Positions 6,785 through 8,915 of a DNA stretch of 8,915 bases are shown here, one piece after another; position 1 is the first letter of the stretch; each line of letters starts with the position of its first letter. The notes below the pieces were generated by a model. It did not search any database and was not told where the DNA came from. It was given only the letters and a program-made list of their open reading frames with translations. The translations under genes and the position numbers were made by a program. This stretch comes from Nitrososphaeria archaeon. Lineage in GTDB: Archaea > Thermoproteota > Nitrososphaeria > Nitrososphaerales > Nitrososphaeraceae. The stretch is taken from positions 1 to 8,915 of the forward strand of contig JAJPIN010000097.1 of assembly GCA_021324715.1 (NCBI GenBank). The letters are read 5' to 3'.

Positions 6785-7144
6785 CTATTGTTGTTTTGCT
6801 CCACATTTAGGACAGAATTTCGATCCTGCTTTTAGGAGGTAATTACAATTGAAACAGCTATTCGAGGTTGTAACCTCGGACAGTCCCTTAAACATATCAG
6901 TTACTGCTCCACTTGGCTTGAATGATTCATCAGTATCTGGAAGAAAATCATTCTTGTCTGATTGATTATCGACATCATTAATATAGATCATTAATCGAGG
7001 CACAGTCTTGTTTTTTCCAGGAATATTAACTTGATCGCCCAACCACAATGCAAATTTTTTTAGTGTCATTTCAGGAGTTGAAAAGGTAAGTGAATGTGTG
7101 GACATATACTCTTCAGTAGCACCTCTCCCATTGAAGACCTCCAT
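6785..7144 (-). CDS. Small protein with C-terminal zinc ribbon (second of pair)
   Basis: About 119 residues from ATG 7144; function unknown. The N-terminal 80 residues are soluble, with a short region of alternating hydrophobic residues (PRLMIYINDV). They lead through a linker to a zinc ribbon at the very C-terminus: C97/C100 and C111/C114, spacing C-x2-C-x10-C-x2-C, ending CPKCGAKQQ. Start choice is uncertain: GTG 7192 would overlap the gene before it, ATG 7144 leaves a 29-base gap, and ATG 7105 is also possible; none has a good ribosome-binding site. It follows another protein with the same type of zinc tail, so the two are probably one transcript and may share a partner. Many archaeal proteins carry such tails for protein or nucleic acid contact. 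I do not assign a function. Confidence 0.75.
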   Translation of the reverse strand: MEVFNGRGATEEYMSTHSLTFSTPEMTLKKFALWLGDQVNIPGKNKTVPRLMIYINDVDNQSDKNDFLPDTDESFKPSGAVTDMFKGLSEVTTSNSCFNCNYLLKAGSKFCPKCGAKQQ

Positions 7145-7173
7145 ACTGATCTTAAAACAAAAGGAGGTTTTAA

Positions 7174-7695
7174 TTATTGCGAATTCCCGCACTTGGGACA
7201 GAATTTAGCGGCAACGGGGATAGATGATTTGCATTTGATACAAATCTTTTTTGAATTTTGGTTTTTATCTTCAGGTCTAATGATTATATCGACAGGTTTG
7301 AATTTTGGTTCGGTCTGTAGATCTGGTTCTGGTAATAGATATTGATCATTGTCTGATGAGCTTCTTCCAATGCTGCCGCCACTATCTACAAATGAATTGA
7401 CTCCAAATCCAGTACTAGGTGTAGGCTCTGCAATTCCACCAGTCGGATTTTTTATTGATGAGCCTTTATCTACTGAGGATTTCATTTCCAATATTACTCT
7501 TATAGCTAGAAAATTTAGTGCAGAGAGAGAAATCATAAATTTTGCAATTTTTGCTAAAAATTCCTTATCACCAATTTTTCCTTTTTTGTAAAGTTGACTA
7601 TCATCAATAAATGATTCGTAATGGTTTTGGGTCTCGTTTACTAATTTTTTTAATTTTTCACTTAGACCTCCTAGTGTATCGACGCCAAATGACAT
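7174..7695 (-). CDS. Protein with helical N-terminus and C-terminal zinc ribbon (first of pair)
   Basis: 173 residues, function unknown. Residues about 8-75 look helical, with a hydrophobic stretch at 52-70 (FMISLSALNFLAIRVILEM) that could be a buried helix or, less likely, a membrane segment. Residues 76-150 are a low-complexity linker rich in Ser, Gly, Pro and Asp. The last 22 residues form a zinc ribbon with C152/C155 and C166/C169, spacing C-x2-C-x10-C-x2-C, as in the next gene. The start is ATG 7695, with a TATA box 28 bases upstream giving a nearly leaderless mRNA. It precedes the second zinc-tailed gene, with which it probably forms an operon. The modular plan (folded domain, flexible linker, small zinc tail) suggests an adaptor, but that is inference. 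Confidence 0.83.
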   Translation of the reverse strand: MSFGVDTLGGLSEKLKKLVNETQNHYESFIDDSQLYKKGKIGDKEFLAKIAKFMISLSALNFLAIRVILEMKSSVDKGSSIKNPTGGIAEPTPSTGFGVNSFVDSGGSIGRSSSDNDQYLLPEPDLQTEPKFKPVDIIIRPEDKNQNSKKICIKCKSSIPVAAKFCPKCGNSQ

Positions 7696-7717
7696 ATTTA
7701 TTGAATTAGCTACGCAG

Positions 7718-7728
7718 TTTTATAAAAG
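7718..7728 (-). promoter_or_regulatory. TATA box for the zinc-ribbon pair
   Basis: The minus strand reads CTTTTATAAAA-like sequence centred near 7723, about 28 bases before ATG 7695. Spacing and sequence fit a strong archaeal TATA box for a leaderless or nearly leaderless transcript of the two zinc-ribbon genes. Confidence 0.55.
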
Positions 7729-7805
7729 TTTGAATAAATCAAAAAATAACGAAAATACTTAATTTAGAAACATGTGGTCCTTTTTGATTAATTCAAATAG
7801 CCCCT

Positions 7806-7815
7806 AAATATTATA
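7806..7815 (+). promoter_or_regulatory. Candidate TATA box for tRNA-Val
   Basis: AAATATTATA is centred near 7811, which predicts transcription starting around 7837, some 10 bases before the mature tRNA 5' end. The 5' trailer would be removed by RNase P. The region is AT-rich throughout, so the exact box is not certain. Confidence 0.4.
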
Positions 7816-7846
7816 ATTTGTCTAACATAGTAGTATCCTAACCGAA

Positions 7847-7919
7847 GGAGGGGTGGTCTAGTGGTTATGATACCTGCCTTACACGCAGGTGGTCATGGGT
7901 TCGAATCCCATCCCCTCCA
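7847..7919 (+). tRNA. tRNA-Val (anticodon UAC)
   Basis: Folds as a complete 73-base cloverleaf. The acceptor stem GGAGGGG (7847-7853) pairs with CCCCTCC (7912-7918), with discriminator A at 7919. The anticodon stem CCTGC/GCAGG encloses loop CTTACAC with anticodon TAC at 7880-7882, reading GUA and probably other valine codons. The T-arm is ATGGG-TTCGAAT-CCCAT. The D-stem starts at 7856 with GTC pairing to GAT and a T-T juxtaposition closing the loop. There is no intron, and the CCA end is not encoded. It stands alone, divergent from the zinc-ribbon pair and convergent with glutamine synthetase. Archaeosine, made from the preQ0 of the nearby operon, sits at position 15 in many archaeal tRNAs; here that D-loop base is G, so it could be modified. 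Confidence 0.96.
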
Positions 7920-8018
7920 TTGAATCTTTAATTCGAATCCCTCCTAATATCGATAAACCTGATGAGTACGCGAATAATTATTTATCCACTAGTTCAGGCG
8001 ATTCAATTTAAAGTTTGA

Positions 8019-8915
8019 TCATACGTCTGCGTACATGGTAAATTCATGTGGGTGAGGACGAACAGCAAGCTCCATGTGTTGTTTTGCAGCATCTTCAATA
8101 ATGCGCTCAATTACATGTTTACCAAATACTGGTTTCAAGAAATCTGAGTCGGATTTCAATTCCTCAATTGCTTCTCTTAAACTTGCCGGCAACTGTCTTA
8201 TTTTATGTTTTTCTCTTTCAGCGTCAGTCATCTTGAATATATCTGCATCAACATGATCTTCTATTTTAGGATCATTAGCATCAATTCTCTTCTTTATTCC
8301 ACTAAGCCCAGCAGCAACAATTGCTGAAAAAGCTAAATATGGATTACATGAGGGGTCTGGTGCTCTAAATTCTATTCTTTTCAAATACGCAAATTTTTCT
8401 CCCTTGAAATGGGCAGGAATCCTAATTATTGCTGATCTGTTACCCGTGCTCCAAGCAATATACACTGGCGCTTCATATCCAGGTATTAATCTCCTATATG
8501 AATTTGTAGTAGGAGCAACAATGGCTGCTAGAGCCTTTGCGTGATCCAATATTCCACCAATGAAATATCTTGCCGTTTGAGAGAGCTCCGCATATTTGTC
8601 ATTTGGATCATAAAACAGATTTTTTCCATTATTCCATAGACTTACATTAACATGCATCCCAGAACCATTATCTAATGCGATTGGCTTGGGCATCATTGTT
8701 GCTATCATATTATGCTTCTTTGCAATATTTTTGACAATGTACTTGTAACTTTGAACTGAATCTGCAGCATTTACAAGACTATCATACCGAATATCTATCT
8801 CACATTGTCCTGCCGTTGCTACTTCATGATGATGGGCATCACAAATTATTCCAAAATTAGCACTGAGAACATCTACACATTCGTGACGATAGTCCATCAG
8901 AGTATCTCCGGGTGG
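8019..8915 (-). CDS. glnA: Glutamine synthetase type I, C-terminal part (5' end beyond the window)
   Basis: Makes glutamine from glutamate, ammonia and ATP; the main ammonia-assimilation enzyme. The frame is open through base 8915, giving the last 298 residues; the start and the N-terminal beta-grasp domain are outside, so the internal ATG at 8897 is not the real start. Visible type I landmarks are HHHEVATAGQCEID (metal-binding His and Glu), ALDNGSGMHVNVSLW (equivalent to KPLFGDNGSGMH), the flexible-loop and glutamate-binding region PTTNSYRRLIPGYEAP, NRSAIIRIP, and EFRAPDPSCNPYLAF. The C-terminus ends in PHPHEFTMYADV. Where adenylylated enzymes have NLYDLP this protein has DIFKMT, with Phe for the modified Tyr, so control by adenylylation is unlikely. 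It is convergent with tRNA-Val across about 100 bases. Confidence 0.96.
   Translation of the reverse strand, partial: PPGDTLMDYRHECVDVLSANFGIICDAHHHEVATAGQCEIDIRYDSLVNAADSVQSYKYIVKNIAKKHNMIATMMPKPIALDNGSGMHVNVSLWNNGKNLFYDPNDKYAELSQTARYFIGGILDHAKALAAIVAPTTNSYRRLIPGYEAPVYIAWSTGNRSAIIRIPAHFKGEKFAYLKRIEFRAPDPSCNPYLAFSAIVAAGLSGIKKRIDANDPKIEDHVDADIFKMTDAEREKHKIRQLPASLREAIEELKSDSDFLKPVFGKHVIERIIEDAAKQHMELAVRPHPHEFTMYADV

Noticed and set aside
7161..7168. A perfect AAGGAGG Shine-Dalgarno-like sequence on the plus strand.
   Set aside because: No start codon or plausible coding frame follows it; it lies opposite the junction of the two zinc-ribbon genes and is probably chance.
7959..8015. Possible C/D box guide RNA: a TGATGA box C at about 7960-7965 after the tRNA gene.
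   Set aside because: No CTGA box D follows on the plus strand within a suitable distance, and no terminal stem is visible.
8019..8897. Treating the ATG at 8897 as the glutamine synthetase start.
   Set aside because: The frame stays open to the window edge and the family needs a further N-terminal domain, so this is an internal Met.

Overview
The window reads as a stretch of an AT-rich archaeal genome, most likely a member of Nitrososphaerota (Thaumarchaeota). The evidence is an archaeal replication set (MCM helicase, a GINS subunit, the small RFC clamp-loader subunit), archaeal TATA boxes centred about 26 to 28 bases before start codons (leaderless transcripts), a canonical FolE beside QueC and QueE, and several small zinc-ribbon proteins of archaeal style. 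The lineage call rests on gene content and the look of the proteins. No 16S gene or ammonia-oxidation gene is present to settle it.

Layout from left to right. At 1-2675 (minus strand) a GINS23-like gene runs into mcm with no base between stop and start; mcm leaves the window a few residues before its end. At about 2681-3670 (plus strand) lies rfcS, divergent from the GINS gene; the roughly 80 bases around 2601-2680 hold TATA-like boxes for both directions. A small acidic zinc-ribbon protein (3752-4024, minus) converges on rfcS and has its own promoter. At 4077-6664 (minus) there is a tight four-gene run: a six-helix membrane protein, queC, queE and folE. The first two gene pairs overlap by 14 bases and the first two genes use TTG starts. 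At 6785-7695 (minus) two small proteins follow each other, each ending in the same type of C-terminal zinc ribbon. A tRNA-Val (UAC) gene lies at 7847-7919 (plus). The right edge (8019-8915, minus) is the C-terminal part of a type I glutamine synthetase.

How the genes work together. MCM and GINS are parts of the archaeal CMG-like replicative helicase, and RFC loads the sliding clamp, so the left third is a replication-fork cluster. FolE, QueE and QueC are three of the four steps from GTP to preQ0, the precursor of archaeosine in archaeal tRNA; QueD and the tRNA transglycosylase are not here. The membrane protein leading that operon is the least explained gene in a clear functional context. The two zinc-ribbon-tailed proteins form a second unexplained unit. 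There is no transposon, phage gene, CRISPR array or obvious transferred island, and no gene-free stretch longer than 300 bases. Most of the window is ordinary archaeal core genome.
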